DNA of 64,000 nt from Anadara kagoshimensis (lineage: Eukaryota; Mollusca; Bivalvia; Arcoida; Arcidae), in NCBI GenBank assembly GCA_021292105.1, contig CM037870.1:9149558-9213557 (forward strand), given 5' to 3'. A program made the translations under genes and the position numbers. Positions 11,456 to 22,600 of the stretch are shown one piece after another. The stretch's first letter is position 1. Each line of letters opens with the position of its first letter. Under the pieces are notes generated by a model that ran no database searches, was not told the origin of the DNA, and worked only from the letters and a program-made list of their open reading frames with translations.

Positions 11456-13513
11456 ATGTCTGATAGCGAAACAGATACAGAGGAGGAAAAGGAAGAAGAA
11501 CTGCACCACGCAGCAGCTTGGTTAATAGGGTAAGGTGACATTCTTTCCATTTATTTATTTATTTATTTATTTATCAATTTATTTATTTATTTATTATTTT
11601 ATTACAGTATATGCCTGTGTTCTTGGTTTTATATTTATGATTTAGTTTGTTTCAAAGTTTAGCACATGACTACTCTTATTGACTTTAAGCCGATGTACTG
11701 TTGTGCATCATACAATCGATAAATAACTTATTTCAATTGCGGTTTTTATTTAATTTTAATATATTTATTTAATTTTATTTAATCATACTTAAACAAATTT
11801 ATCTATGAATATTTGTCTTATTCGTACAAATGCACATAAAACAAAAAAGAAAATAAGGATAATTTGCCATCCCCTTCAGTTTAGTTGGTAGACCATAAAG
11901 CTTTCTTTTAATGATAATTTTTAAGGAGCAAAACTTCCCGTAAATGTTGGGAAAAAGAACAGACTGATTAAAATCAAATTAATAAAATTCAGAGAATTTC
12001 ACAATTCCAGACAAAACCACAAAAAAAGAAAAGGCTGATCCAAATTTGATTATTAGAATTTCAAAAATTTTACTATTTACCACTTGAAATAATGAAAAAA
12101 TAACAGGTAGTTAAGTTAATAGAATTCCGAAAATTTCACAATTTTCGACAACAACACTGCCAGAATTTTTTTTTAAATGACATGCTTATAAAAACTAATT
12201 TACTGCCTTATAGAATTCCAAGAATTCCACAATTTCCGACAACATTTTGACAAAATGACCGTTTAGTTCGGGATGGTAAGTTAGCCCTATTTCATTTACT
12301 ATCGGTTTAATTACGACTTTTTGTTGCCTATGACTAATGCCTGATTGCAGTGTATACCATTCTTCTCAAAAATTATTTTCTTGTTTTATTTAGAGTTGAA
12401 ACAATCAGAAGGATAGTTGTCAACACCCTAAGGATCCCAGTCACTGATGATTCAAGGATTTACCAGGTTAACTGTAGGTACTTCGTCGCTGTGTTGGTCG
12501 TGTTTGCTATCGGTATAACAATCCGCCATGTTGTAGGAGTCACCATCAAGTGTTGGTGTCCAGCCGAACTGAGGCGTTTCAAGTAGAATATGTGGATAGT
12601 TATTGTTGGGTATCCAATACCTATTATGTCCCTTTTAAAGGACCAATTCCACAAGACCCCTTGGACCGGGAACAAGAGGAGTTGCCATATTATCAATGGG
12701 TGCCAATCATACTGATTTTCCAAGCCTTCTTATTCTATCTTCCACGCTGGATTTGGAAAACTTTCTGCCCTCGTTCTTTAATAAACATTAAGGAACTAAT
12801 AGGCATGGCTGACCAGGCAATGTACAGCACACCAGATGATCAGTCGGACATTATATGGAATCTGGCCTCTTACATGGACAAGTGGATTGAATTCCGTGAC
12901 TTCAACTCATCTAGAGGGAAAATATTGAAAAGTATCAATCGCGGCAATTTTCTCACGACTTTGTTTTTCTTTATCGGAATTTTATATTCTGCCATTTCCA
13001 TTCTCCAATTCTATTTCCTGGATGTAGTTCTGAAAAGTGATTTCCGGACTTTAGGTATAGATTTTATTTCCAGTGTGTTAAAACATGAGGAAACACAATC
13101 ATGCAAGATTCCCTAGAGTTACCTTCTGTGATCTGTTAATCCGACAAATGACAAACGTTCAAAGATGGACTGTGCAATGTTCTTTGCCGATCAATCTCTT
13201 CAACGAGAAAATTTTCTTAATCATTTGGTTCATGCTGGTGTTGGGATGCGCTGTAAACACATCATACTTGCTGTACAATGTATACTCGTTCTTTATATCT
13301 ACGTGGCGGTATGACCACATCAAAAAGTATTTAATGTTGAACAATCCGGAAAATTTCCGTGAAAACGAACAATCAAAGGAATTTGTGGAAAAATATCTTA
13401 AATCCGACGGTGTATTAGTATTATGGCTGCTGGGACATAACTCCAGTGACATCATCGTTATGGACTTAATACAGGAATTATGGACAAAATACCAAAGGAA
13501 GTTGAAGAGATGA
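11456..13513 (+). pseudogene. Innexin (gap-junction/hemichannel subunit), frame-disrupted
   Basis: Exon 1 11456-11529 (acidic MSDSETDTEEEKEEE start), GT-AG intron, exon 2 12394-13513; the join reads AWLIG-VETIRR in frame, about 398 residues in total, normal for innexins. Innexins form four-pass channels in the plasma membrane. Visible in order: TM1 (YFVAVLVVFAIGITI), loop 1 with CWCPAEL and YCWVSNTYYVP, the family signature YYQWVP at the start of TM2, TM3 (NFLTTLFFFIGILYS), loop 2 with PRVTFCD and VQC, TM4 (IFLIIWFMLVLG), and a C-terminus with GHNSSDIIVMDLI. Oddity: the frame shifts by -1 (mod 3) just after CWCPAEL (about 12565-12580), and back before PRVTFCD (about 13090-13115). About 180 codons are therefore read in another frame, yet both parts keep family residues. 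Either a young pseudogene or two assembly indels; the preserved remainder makes assembly error quite possible. Confidence 0.85.
11540..12260 (+). repeat. Intron 1 of innexin: (ATTT)n and degenerate GAATTC-rich repeats
   Basis: A TTTA/ATTT microsatellite runs over about 11550-11605. From about 11988 to 12250 a loose repeat carries GAATTCCGAAAATTTCACAA-type units (three to four copies, roughly 90-110 bp apart). No exon is seen inside the intron. Confidence 0.6.
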
Positions 13514-13580
13514 ATGGACAAGAACTTGTTGTATTTTGTATGATTGAATAGTCTGAATATATGTTTAGTGCAATGTAGCT

Positions 13581-13586
13581 AATAAA
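13581..13586 (+). terminator. Poly(A) signal of the innexin gene
   Basis: A canonical AATAAA lies 68 bases after the TGA stop at 13511-13513. Confidence 0.6.
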
Positions 13587-13599
13587 ACTTACATCATCG

Positions 13600-13887
13600 T
13601 GATGACGCCAGTGAACTTTCATGATGTTGTATATTTCATATTAATTTCTATGCCATGTTATAAATTTTTGAATTTTCATTTCAACAGCTAATGTGAGTTT
13701 TTAATATTTCATTCAGAAAATTAAAAAAATATAACACACATGTATAAAGCCATTATGTTTAGAATGTTGTATATATATATATATTTTTTTTTTGGGGGGG
13801 GGGGGGTTAGGATACCCATGAACAATATGTCATTTACCACTATTAAACGTTGAAAATGTCATGTGACAAATATGTTAAACATTACAC

Positions 13888-13919
<32 letters not shown>

Positions 13920-14755
13920 GAGAGAGAGATTATGAATTCTTAATGTAGTTTCAATGCAAATATAAACTAACCCGATTTTTTCTTTAATATTTGAATTGTA
14001 CTTCTCAAACAAATAAAAACTTGCATCATACATATATTTCTTTAATTTTTATGAATGTCATAAAATTGGAGCTCAAATTACAGTTTAAAAATAACTGGAA
14101 ATAAAGTATCGTTCACTTGATAGTCATTGTGAATGCATGTATTTACGATGACCAATATCAGCCGTTCAAACTTATTTAAAGTTATTGTACAAGAGAGGTG
14201 TCAAGTTTCTATTGTTAGTTTTTATATTTACCCTCCATTGTAGAAAGTTGACAACATATATCATATTTCTTTGTTGAGATTTTTTATCGTTGAATTCCTG
14301 TTTTCAGTTTTTACATTTCAACCGTTTTAAAGGTTGACAACATAAATACGTCATGTGTCAAAAATATGTCAAATAATACATTCAAAAGTAGCACATGGCA
14401 ATAAGTCATTCAAAAGGAACATCGCAGTTAGGAAATGACTGCGCCTGGTGCATAGTCGCTGTCATATAGTAAGTTTTTTTTCGAGATAAACAATTCTCTT
14501 AAATAAAAACTAGTTCAAGGTAAAAATAAAATTCGCGGAAATGAAAATGAAACTAAAATTTTATAAAACATGAAGCGATGTAACACTCCTGAATGAGTTA
14601 TAAAACCTGTTTTAGCAATGATTCATTTACTAAAGAGATATTGTATGACATTGAATATCATCGCTGAATACAAAATTTAGCAAAAACCAGTGTCATAGAG
14701 ACCACGCAACAAAAAAGGAATATCAGAACTTTCTTAACATTTTCAAACCACTAAT
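13600..14755. other. Intergenic, AT-rich with simple repeats
   Basis: A T/G run lies at 13783-13807 and a GA/GACA tract at 13890-13930. Half-palindromes related to the ~60-bp family occur near 14383-14400 (TTCAAAAGTAGCACATG). No gene is seen. Confidence 0.6.
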
Positions 14756-14756
14756 T

Positions 14757-15255
14757 TATTCCACAACCACCCAACAAAACCACCCTCATAGCCACCCATC
14801 AACACCACCTCACGCCAGCATCACCGACCAACACCACCTCAAATCAGCATCATCGACCAACACCACCCACCAACATAATCTCACACCACCATCATCCTTC
14901 AACACCACCACCCAAGAACACCACCGGCCCACATCACCCAACATCACCTCTTCACACCACCGCCTAACAAAACCAAATCACACCAACACCACACTACACA
15001 ACCACCGCCCAACTACACAACTTCACATCACCATCATCAACCGACAACACCACTTCACACCATATCATCCAGCAATACCACTAACAACCACTCGCACCAC
15101 AACACCATCAAAAATCACCACCACCACTTTACAACAGCACGATCTCGCGCTACCACCACAATCACACAAAGCCACCAACTCACACCTCCACCCACCAACA
15201 ATACCGCCACCATAACCCACAAAACACCACCTCACACCACCACATCACCCGGCAC
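14757..15255. repeat. 500-bp strand-asymmetric CA-rich minisatellite
   Basis: An irregular succession of ACCACC, CAACACCACC, CATCACC and CACACCACC units; the + strand is almost only A and C with few G. No clean period. Any reading frame is a repeat-driven Thr/His/Pro/Asn string, so it is not called coding. Confidence 0.85.
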
Positions 15256-15657
15256 AAGGTTTTAAAAAAATCCATTGTTGTAGATTAAAATCCAGTAATA
15301 TTTGACCTTTTACAACCAGTGGGACAAATCAAAAAGACCACTCAGAAAATTAAAACGTACCCAATATTTACAAACCACTAATTAATTCCCATCATGAACA
15401 GGTACTTGTTTTAACCGTTACAGATTATTTAATTATATTTCGTATTATATTTCTCACTTATCCTTCCTTTAAGGACCCAATGATTATTTAAATCTTGTCA
15501 CACCGCCCTGATAACAAATTGTCAATATTAACAACAATCAGTGACCTTTTACATACAGCGTGAACTATCTATCTTTATAGAACGAAATGAATACCAACTG
15601 TGTGTCTATTTGTTTTATAATAATTACGAATTCTGTGCTTTGTACTAAGGAAGATGA

Positions 15658-16488
15658 ATGCTTCGCTGTTCCTCCCCTACACATCGGCGCTGCTTTAAAG
15701 ATTTAGAACTATCTGAAGTTGAACCAACCATTAAAGAAAGTAAGTATCCCCTAATAGCCATATCAGAAGGGGTGCCCTGTAGGGTTGTCAACTGGTTCTT
15801 AAGAGTGTTGATCGAATTTAAGAATAACACGAGTTACGCTAGTCTTGAGGACCAAACTTTTGTCTTCGTCCTTAAGCTTAGGTTCTCAGGTCCAAATGTG
15901 AAATCAAACGAGAGTGAAAGGAACATGTAACTATGGGACGTCAAATATATTCAGGGTAACTTGGGATACAGACACCATACTTGCCAACAATATTATGATG
16001 ATGGTCATGTAACTTTTTAAGGGTCTTAATAACCCTGTACTTGCAATATTCCAGGGACATTGATTTACTATAAGCAGTTTGCTTTGTTGTACAAAGTTCC
16101 CGTAGTGGGAACAAACTCTACCTTGGCTATTAATTGTGAAGCAGTTAAAATCATAAGCAGGAAAAACAGGTTAATTGCTGCATAGAGAAGAAAGTTGACA
16201 GTAAAAACAATTGAAGTAGTCATGTTTGTCATACAGCTTCAAATGTAGCCTTTTCTGAGCATCATAGTGATAATGGAGGTAAAAGTCTAAATTGAAGCAG
16301 AAATTGAGGAATCAGTTGTACCTTTTAATTCAAGCTCAATAGGATAGATGATATTCCATATAATCTTTAATATAATACATTATAAGAAAAACGTAGAAAA
16401 TATTAAATGGAAATATATAAATCTTATGCACAGTCTTTTTATCTGAGCCAGCTTTAACAACAGACTCCCTGTTACTAAAACGAGTCTT

Positions 16489-16520
<32 letters not shown>

Positions 16521-17385
16521 ACACCATAGTCATAGGAAACCGTATTTTTTAATTTGTTTATTGCAATTAGAGTGATTTAATTATTGGACTTGGAAGCCAT
16601 GACCGACGTGTTGCCGAGGTAGCAGCCAGACTTTGGTTGGATGGATGGGCTGAAACATTAATGTTTTCTGGAAAATCAGGAAATCTGACGAAAGGTATAC
16701 ATTTATCCCACAACATAACCATTTAATCAAAAACAAACCTACCAATTCATTCCAAACCATAATCCAAACTTTGAAACTGGAAAATTAAGTTAAACACGTG
16801 AACTTCTACCAGGGACGTGAGGCCGGGTGCTCCGGAAGGGTTTGCTCCTCATGTTTAGCTAGCTACACCTTTAAAACACACACAAGTCTATGATACAGTT
16901 CTTCTTAAAATATTTGTGTTTTGTCATAAATGTTACATTATTGTTATTGTGTAAACGCTGTATAAATAGTGTTCAGTTGCACCAATCACATTTCCTCAGA
17001 TATATCTATTAGAACCATAGATCTGCTGGTTATGGAAGACGTTTGTGTTTAAGTCTTTGTCCACCAATACTTCCCTCTTTCTACAAAATCCAATGTCGCA
17101 TGTTTGCAAAACGTGTGTTATATAGAAAACCTTAAATGATATCATTTAACATAGAATGGTTTGGAAAAGAATGTCAACACTAATGTTATGAGTATCACGT
17201 GGCATGTATACATGTATCCCCAATTTCACGAGATTTAATTTCAAAAATTAGAATATATTGCGTTTATAATATATTAACACACAGTTACTCTTTATCAAAG
17301 CCTTACCATCGCTATTTCATTTAGTCAATCACTACAAATGTGCAAGAAATCATTCATAATATAATATGTGTCATTCTTATCGAAT

Positions 17386-17429
<44 letters not shown>

Positions 17430-18037
17430 GGGTCTTTCGGATTTAGGTCCGTTTGTGATATTGATTCCAAAGATATTTGAATAGCCCATTCATTGAATCA
17501 TTCCTTCATTCATTCATCCATTCATTCATTCATTTCTGAAATTGTTAATTAAAATGTTGTATTTCTAAACTAGGCAAATGGAAGAAACCGGAAGCTGAGA
17601 TATTTCATGACATTGCTGTTTCCGTGGGAGTGACTCCATCAAACATTTTACTGGAAACAGATTCAACAAATACAGGAGAAAATTTTAGATTTTGTTACGA
17701 AAAATTAAAACAGTTAAAAATGGTTCCAAAGAGAATAATAGTCGTTCAAAAGCCACACATGGGAAGACGAACTTTTGCTACATTCAAAAAGCAATGGCCA
17801 CTGGGGTTAAACGAAACAGAGGTGATAGTGACGTCACAAAATATATCGCTGTTGCGTTACCCGAGCGATGACGTGGGTGATTTGAAGGACGTCATTACTG
17901 TTGTATTAGGATATTTACAAAGAATGGAGATTTATGCTGCTTTAGGATATCAGATACATCAGAAAATACCCGAATCTGTTACGAAGGCGTACATGTATTT
18001 AAAAAACACTGGTTACTATAGCAACCATCTTGTTTAA
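15658..18037 (+). CDS. DUF218 / YdcF-like protein (SCO4629-like)
   Basis: Exons 15658-15743, 16573-16694 and 17574-18037 give 223 residues. The DUF218 (SanA/YdcF) family is best known in bacteria; E. coli YdcF binds S-adenosylmethionine, and envelope roles are known for SanA/ElyC, but the animal function is unknown. Diagnostic: DLIIGLGSHDRRVAEVAARL at the N-side, the FSGKSGNLTKG loop, LLETDSTNTGEN, then IIVVQKPHMGRRTFATFKKQ, and a C-terminal LQRMEIYAALGYQIHQKIP segment as in SCO4629-like proteins. Start: ATG 15658 follows directly on an in-frame TGA. A stronger-looking donor (GTAAGT at 15740) would break the frame; only donor 15744 with acceptor AG 16571-16572 keeps it (KESN-DLIIG). No signal peptide, so probably cytosolic. 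Two retroelement remnants sit in its introns. Confidence 0.85.
15905..16135 (-). mobile_element. YIDD-RT element fragment in intron 1 of the DUF218 gene
   Basis: Read on the minus strand it matches the end of the RT region and the start of the 3' tail seen at 32310-32520 (GTTCCCACTACGG analogue, then CATAGTTCC analogue). Antisense to the host gene. Moderately diverged and broken. Confidence 0.7.
16488..16520. repeat. Poly(T) run
   Basis: About 30 consecutive T in intron 1 of the DUF218 gene, shortly before the exon 2 acceptor at 16572. It may be the A-tail of an old insert on the minus strand. Confidence 0.8.
16725..16885 (-). mobile_element. YIDD-RT element 3' tail in intron 2 of the DUF218 gene
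   Basis: Contains CCAGGGACGTGAGGCCGG, GTGCTCCGGAAGGG and TTTAGCTAGCTACACC in the family order, preceded by the terminal-unit motif AAACAAACCTACCAATTCAT. Inserted antisense to the gene. Confidence 0.8.
17387..17427. repeat. (CT)n microsatellite
   Basis: About 20 CT units inside intron 2 of the DUF218 gene, 147 bases before the exon 3 boundary. Confidence 0.95.
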
Positions 18038-18259
18038 TAAGATTAGTTACCATTTAACCTTGATTTAATGTGTGTTTGTTTAAAAATGTTATTTCATTTT
18101 TTACGATCGGTTAAGGGTAGAGCTTTAAAATGCATTTTTACATGCATAATCTGTAAACTATACAAAAATAATGAGTTTGTGATGCTTTGTCTGAATACAA
18201 AAACACAGTGAAATGTTTAAGAATCATGACACTCAATCCAATGGGATTTATTTCCACAA

Positions 18260-18265
18260 AATAAA
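18260..18265 (+). terminator. Possible poly(A) signal of the DUF218 gene
   Basis: The AATAAA hexamer lies 223 bases after the TAA stop at 18035-18037. Confidence 0.4.
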
Positions 18266-18526
18266 ATTCCATAAACATTATTTGCCAATGATTTTTTTTA
18301 TTAAAACACAAAACCATGAAATTTTAATCCCACGAATATTATACTTCTAGAAATGATAACGCATGCCATTATATCATTTTCTGTGTCTACGTGCTGTGCT
18401 ATTTATAGACTGTGACCTGGCTTACATCCAAGGGAATTTCCGTTTTGTGTTGTCCAGTTGGAAAATCCCCTAATTAACATGATTGGAAGCCATTTGACGC
18501 ACGCAATGATAACAAGTAAGTTATTT

Positions 18527-18528
<2 letters not shown>

Positions 18529-18561
<33 letters not shown>
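18529..18561. repeat. (CT)n microsatellite
   Basis: About 16 CT units between the DUF218 and caspase genes. Confidence 0.95.
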
Positions 18562-18564
<3 letters not shown>

Positions 18565-19129
18565 GTAGTTTGATATTTATTAATACACCATATATTCGTA
18601 CATTGATCAGCAGATCTCAGCAGAGATGTCTAATATATTCCTCTGATCTCAAGTGTTTTTGTAATACATCGATTCACATAGCCACTTCTTTATTTATTTT
18701 ATTATTTTACTGTGTTAAACACAGTATTTTGCTTTGAACAAGGGGGGTTCATTCCTAGTTCTTGACTGTGTTTTATTTATAGGTCAGGAATTTGACTGAG
18801 TCATTGACTAGTAATTCCCTTGATGATGTTTAACAAGTATAAGCTTTCCAAAAAGGTTCGCTAAAGTCATATGTGGATTACACCACAAATAACCTTATCA
18901 AATTATAATGATAAAACTTGTATTGAACACCTGTCAACCTTGACCCGGTGGCCATGTGTCCAATACCACTTTCTTTTATAATTATAATTTGACCAGGTTA
19001 TTTGTGATCATGTAACAGCTATCAATCATTAAAGGTGAAGTTGATGGACATAGCAATTTTTAGCAAAATTGAAAATTTGTACTAGTGCACACACGTAGCG
19101 ATTTTAATGTCCTAACGCGGCAAACAAGC

Positions 19130-19325
19130 ATACCACTTTTCCAGTCACATTGTACGTGTACTCGGTGCACTAGTTGATACTGTAGTCTCACAAAATACTG
19201 AGCACCAGTCGAAGAAGCGGTATCTGAAATTTTAAAGCCTTGTGTATAAACTGAAAGGGGTTCGAATACACAACCCGTCGCTCTAGAGGAGGATGTTCTA
19301 CCACTAAACAACCTACCCGTTCCAG
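19130..19325 (-). mobile_element. tRNA-derived SINE
   Basis: The minus strand starts with GGAACGGGTAGGTTGTTTAG, box A-like GTGGTAGAAC and box B GGGTTGTGTATTCGAACCCC, followed by a body. It lies about 300 bases upstream of the caspase ATG. Confidence 0.6.
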
Positions 19326-19632
19326 CTATACTAGTATGTTAACACGACAAGCTCTCCTTTTCCCACATATTATAAGAAAGGTAACTGGTGCGTTTTATGT
19401 GAGACCTAACACAAAGCATGTATGTATGTCTTAATGTTACAACTGTTTCGTTAGCTCGTATAATTTAACGTATGAACAAAGAGTTTTAGATATAACGAAA
19501 TGTTTGTATAGGCAAACAACATTAACCTGTCTGCTTGACCATCACTTTTTTCAATAACAAATTTCTTTTTTCTGTATGACTGTTTCAATAGTATTTTATC
19601 TTTAGATACCATGACTTGAAACACTTAGAAAA

Positions 19633-22600
19633 ATGGCGACTGACCAGCCTTTTTCGAGGAATAATTTGGTTGCCATTGGCGAAGAGCTTGGTAAAGATGA
19701 CGTAAAGGGTCTAAAATTCTTGTGTAAAGATGTCTTGCCAAAGCGGAGTACCCAGAGGATGGATAGAGCCACACATATATTTAATTGTTTGGTGGAGAAG
19801 GGGAAACTGAAACCGAACGATGGGGACTTTCTGTTGCAGTGTTTGTATTATATGAAGAAAACCAACCTTATAAAGAAGTTCGGATATAGATGGGAAGATG
19901 TTGAGAAAGATATCAAAAACAGGAAGTATAAGGTAACGCCCTTCAGGTATGTACATTGTATATATCCACAAAGTTTTATTTTTGTAGTTTTCTCCAAAAG
20001 ATATGGCATGCACTTTGTTGTACCCATTAACATTACAACATATTATAATTTCACAGCATTTGATTGACAAAATACCAAATATATAAAAGCCAGCTATAAT
20101 ACTTAGTGATATGCCACAGTCGAATTATACAGTAGTATAATATGATAAGAAATAAAAATTTGTTTATTTTTGGGGAGGGTGATACATATACGTGTTTATT
20201 ATTTGTTAAAAGTTTGAGTAATAAAATTTACTTGGATACAAAAAGTTCCATTTTAAGTTGTCATTTGATAGGTGGCGCTGTCGAAAATAATCATGTGACT
20301 GGAAGTAAAATTACATTGGTCAATTAATGCTCACGTCATACTAGATAATTTGGTTGCAAGACACTTTTAGTTCCTAAGCACAAGAAAAAAATATTAGAGT
20401 TAATTTGTTGGCCCAATAGGCTTAGATTGATTGTTTATGTTGTAAAACGACCACCAGTTGGCGCTTCATAGATTCTAAAGTAACTCAAAAGTCGATCGTG
20501 AAATGTTGACATGTTACTTAGTCAAGGTTTATATACACCTTACCTAAACCTTAATGTTCTCCTCACCAGAAGGCAGATAAGCCCGCAACGCTATCTTTCT
20601 ATGTATTTTTGCCTGGCCTTCGCTGCTGTTTTTGCTATGTTCCAGCTGGTTCATCCAGCGGCGTTTCTTTCCTTTTCAGTTGTTCTCCTCCATGTGGACA
20701 TAGGTCTTCCCCTTTTTCTTTCCCCTTCTTGTTGCCACCCTAGTTCTGTCTAGCAGTCATTTGTTCCCTCTTTCCTCAGTATGTACCCAAGCCAGTTCCA
20801 TAATGTTATAGCTTCGCTTCCATATGTCCGGTGCACATTTTGGTCATTTTGCTATTTTATTTATAATGCAGGGCACTGTTATTTGAAATATCGGAAGATT
20901 TAGACAGTGATGAGGTAGAAACATTAAAATACAGTATGCAAGAAAAATATTTTATGAAAAAGAATCAGATGGAGCGGATGAATTCAGGCCTGGATATTAT
21001 GGAGACTTTGGAAGCTGATGGGCGTATTGATGAGACCGATGTTAAAGATTTGGAGGATTTAATTCTCAGGGTTCTGGAAAGAGACGACTTAAAAAGGCAT
21101 TTTGATGAATATTTAGGTATGATATATGTGATATATCTGATGTGCAACAAATACTTTTCATTGTGGATAGGACCATAGGAACAAAAAGACATTGGTAGTA
21201 TTCATTACGTCATATATAATTTTAAAATGTATTTCATGATTAATTTTTTTAAATGGCATATGACAATTATAATACAAATACAATGCAAATACACAGAAAT
21301 GCACGTATGTGCTAGCTAAACAGGACGTGCTTAGCCTTTCGGAGCACCCGGTCTCACTTCCCTGGTGGAAGATAAGATGTTTAATTTTATTTGCCTCTTT
21401 TCAAAGTCCTTATATTGGTTTTTGAACTGATATGAATATATACTTACTTGTGCTTGTTTTGAACATTGCATATAAAAAAATATCATCAAACGCGTCAGAA
21501 CTAAATACAATTGACATTCTATCATCATCATCATTTGTATTATTCTTATAAACAGGTGTCACTAATTCTGGACCTCAACCCATGGAAACTGAACCGACAC
21601 ATACAACGCAAAATGTTCCACAGACGTACCAACACGTTCCACGGACGCATGCGCATCAGAATGTTCCACAGACGCACGAGTTTTTAACATGTGAGTATTT
21701 GAACTGTTAGATTTAATAATATTATATTAAAAGAATAATGCATGGTATGAAAAGTTGAGATTCTTTTCCGTATTCTGTCCGGTGGAAGGCTCATTGATCT
21801 GTGATCATGTTTTCCACTATTTGGCCACTGAGGCAAGTAATATAACTGAAAAATAAAACATAATTGTACATAATTGTATTAGTGATTCAGACAAAACCCC
21901 TTATTAAACACATATTTAACTGACTTTGTTAGCATTCCCAATGAAATTCTAAATGATTCAGTTTTAATTTCTACTAATTGATTCCTAGCTCATAGAAGTC
22001 ACCATTTCCCATTTGGTATCCAAATTTTGAAATTATCACTTGCAAATAACTAAACTGTTGACTAAGGGGTATTACAAACTCATTCTTATCAAACCCCAAA
22101 GAGTTATTTGGCCGTCATCACAATTTTGTTGTGTAGTACACCCTGGATATGTTTGACGCCCCATAGTTCAATGTTCCTTTCATTCTCAATTTTGATTCCA
22201 CAGGTAACTGGTTAAGCTAGATAATCAGGAGGTGCTTACCCTTCTGTAGCACACAGCCTCACTTCCCTTGTGGAAGTTCGCGAGTTTAACTTCGTTTTCC
22301 AATGATTTGAAATGAACTATTTCTGTTTGTAATACTAGTATTATATTCAATAAAGGCTTTTATTGTTTTTAGCAAGCAGCACGCAAGCACCTAGAGTTCC
22401 AGTTGGACATAGAAATGTCGAAGTTTCCAGGCGTAAGTAAGACCAGAGAAAGAGAGAGATTTTGAAAATTACAATAAATAGCACCTGCTAGAGATGCTAT
22501 GATTCTTGTCAACTTCTGAATTTCAAGCCAATTGATAAACGTATATTATTACATTACATAGTATTTGACGGGGATATTCTCATGATGTTTTATATGTTTT

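Noticed and set aside
15740-15745. GTAAGT as the exon 1 donor of the DUF218 gene
   Set aside because: It fits the consensus better but leads to a stop with either possible acceptor; the GT at 15744 keeps the frame.
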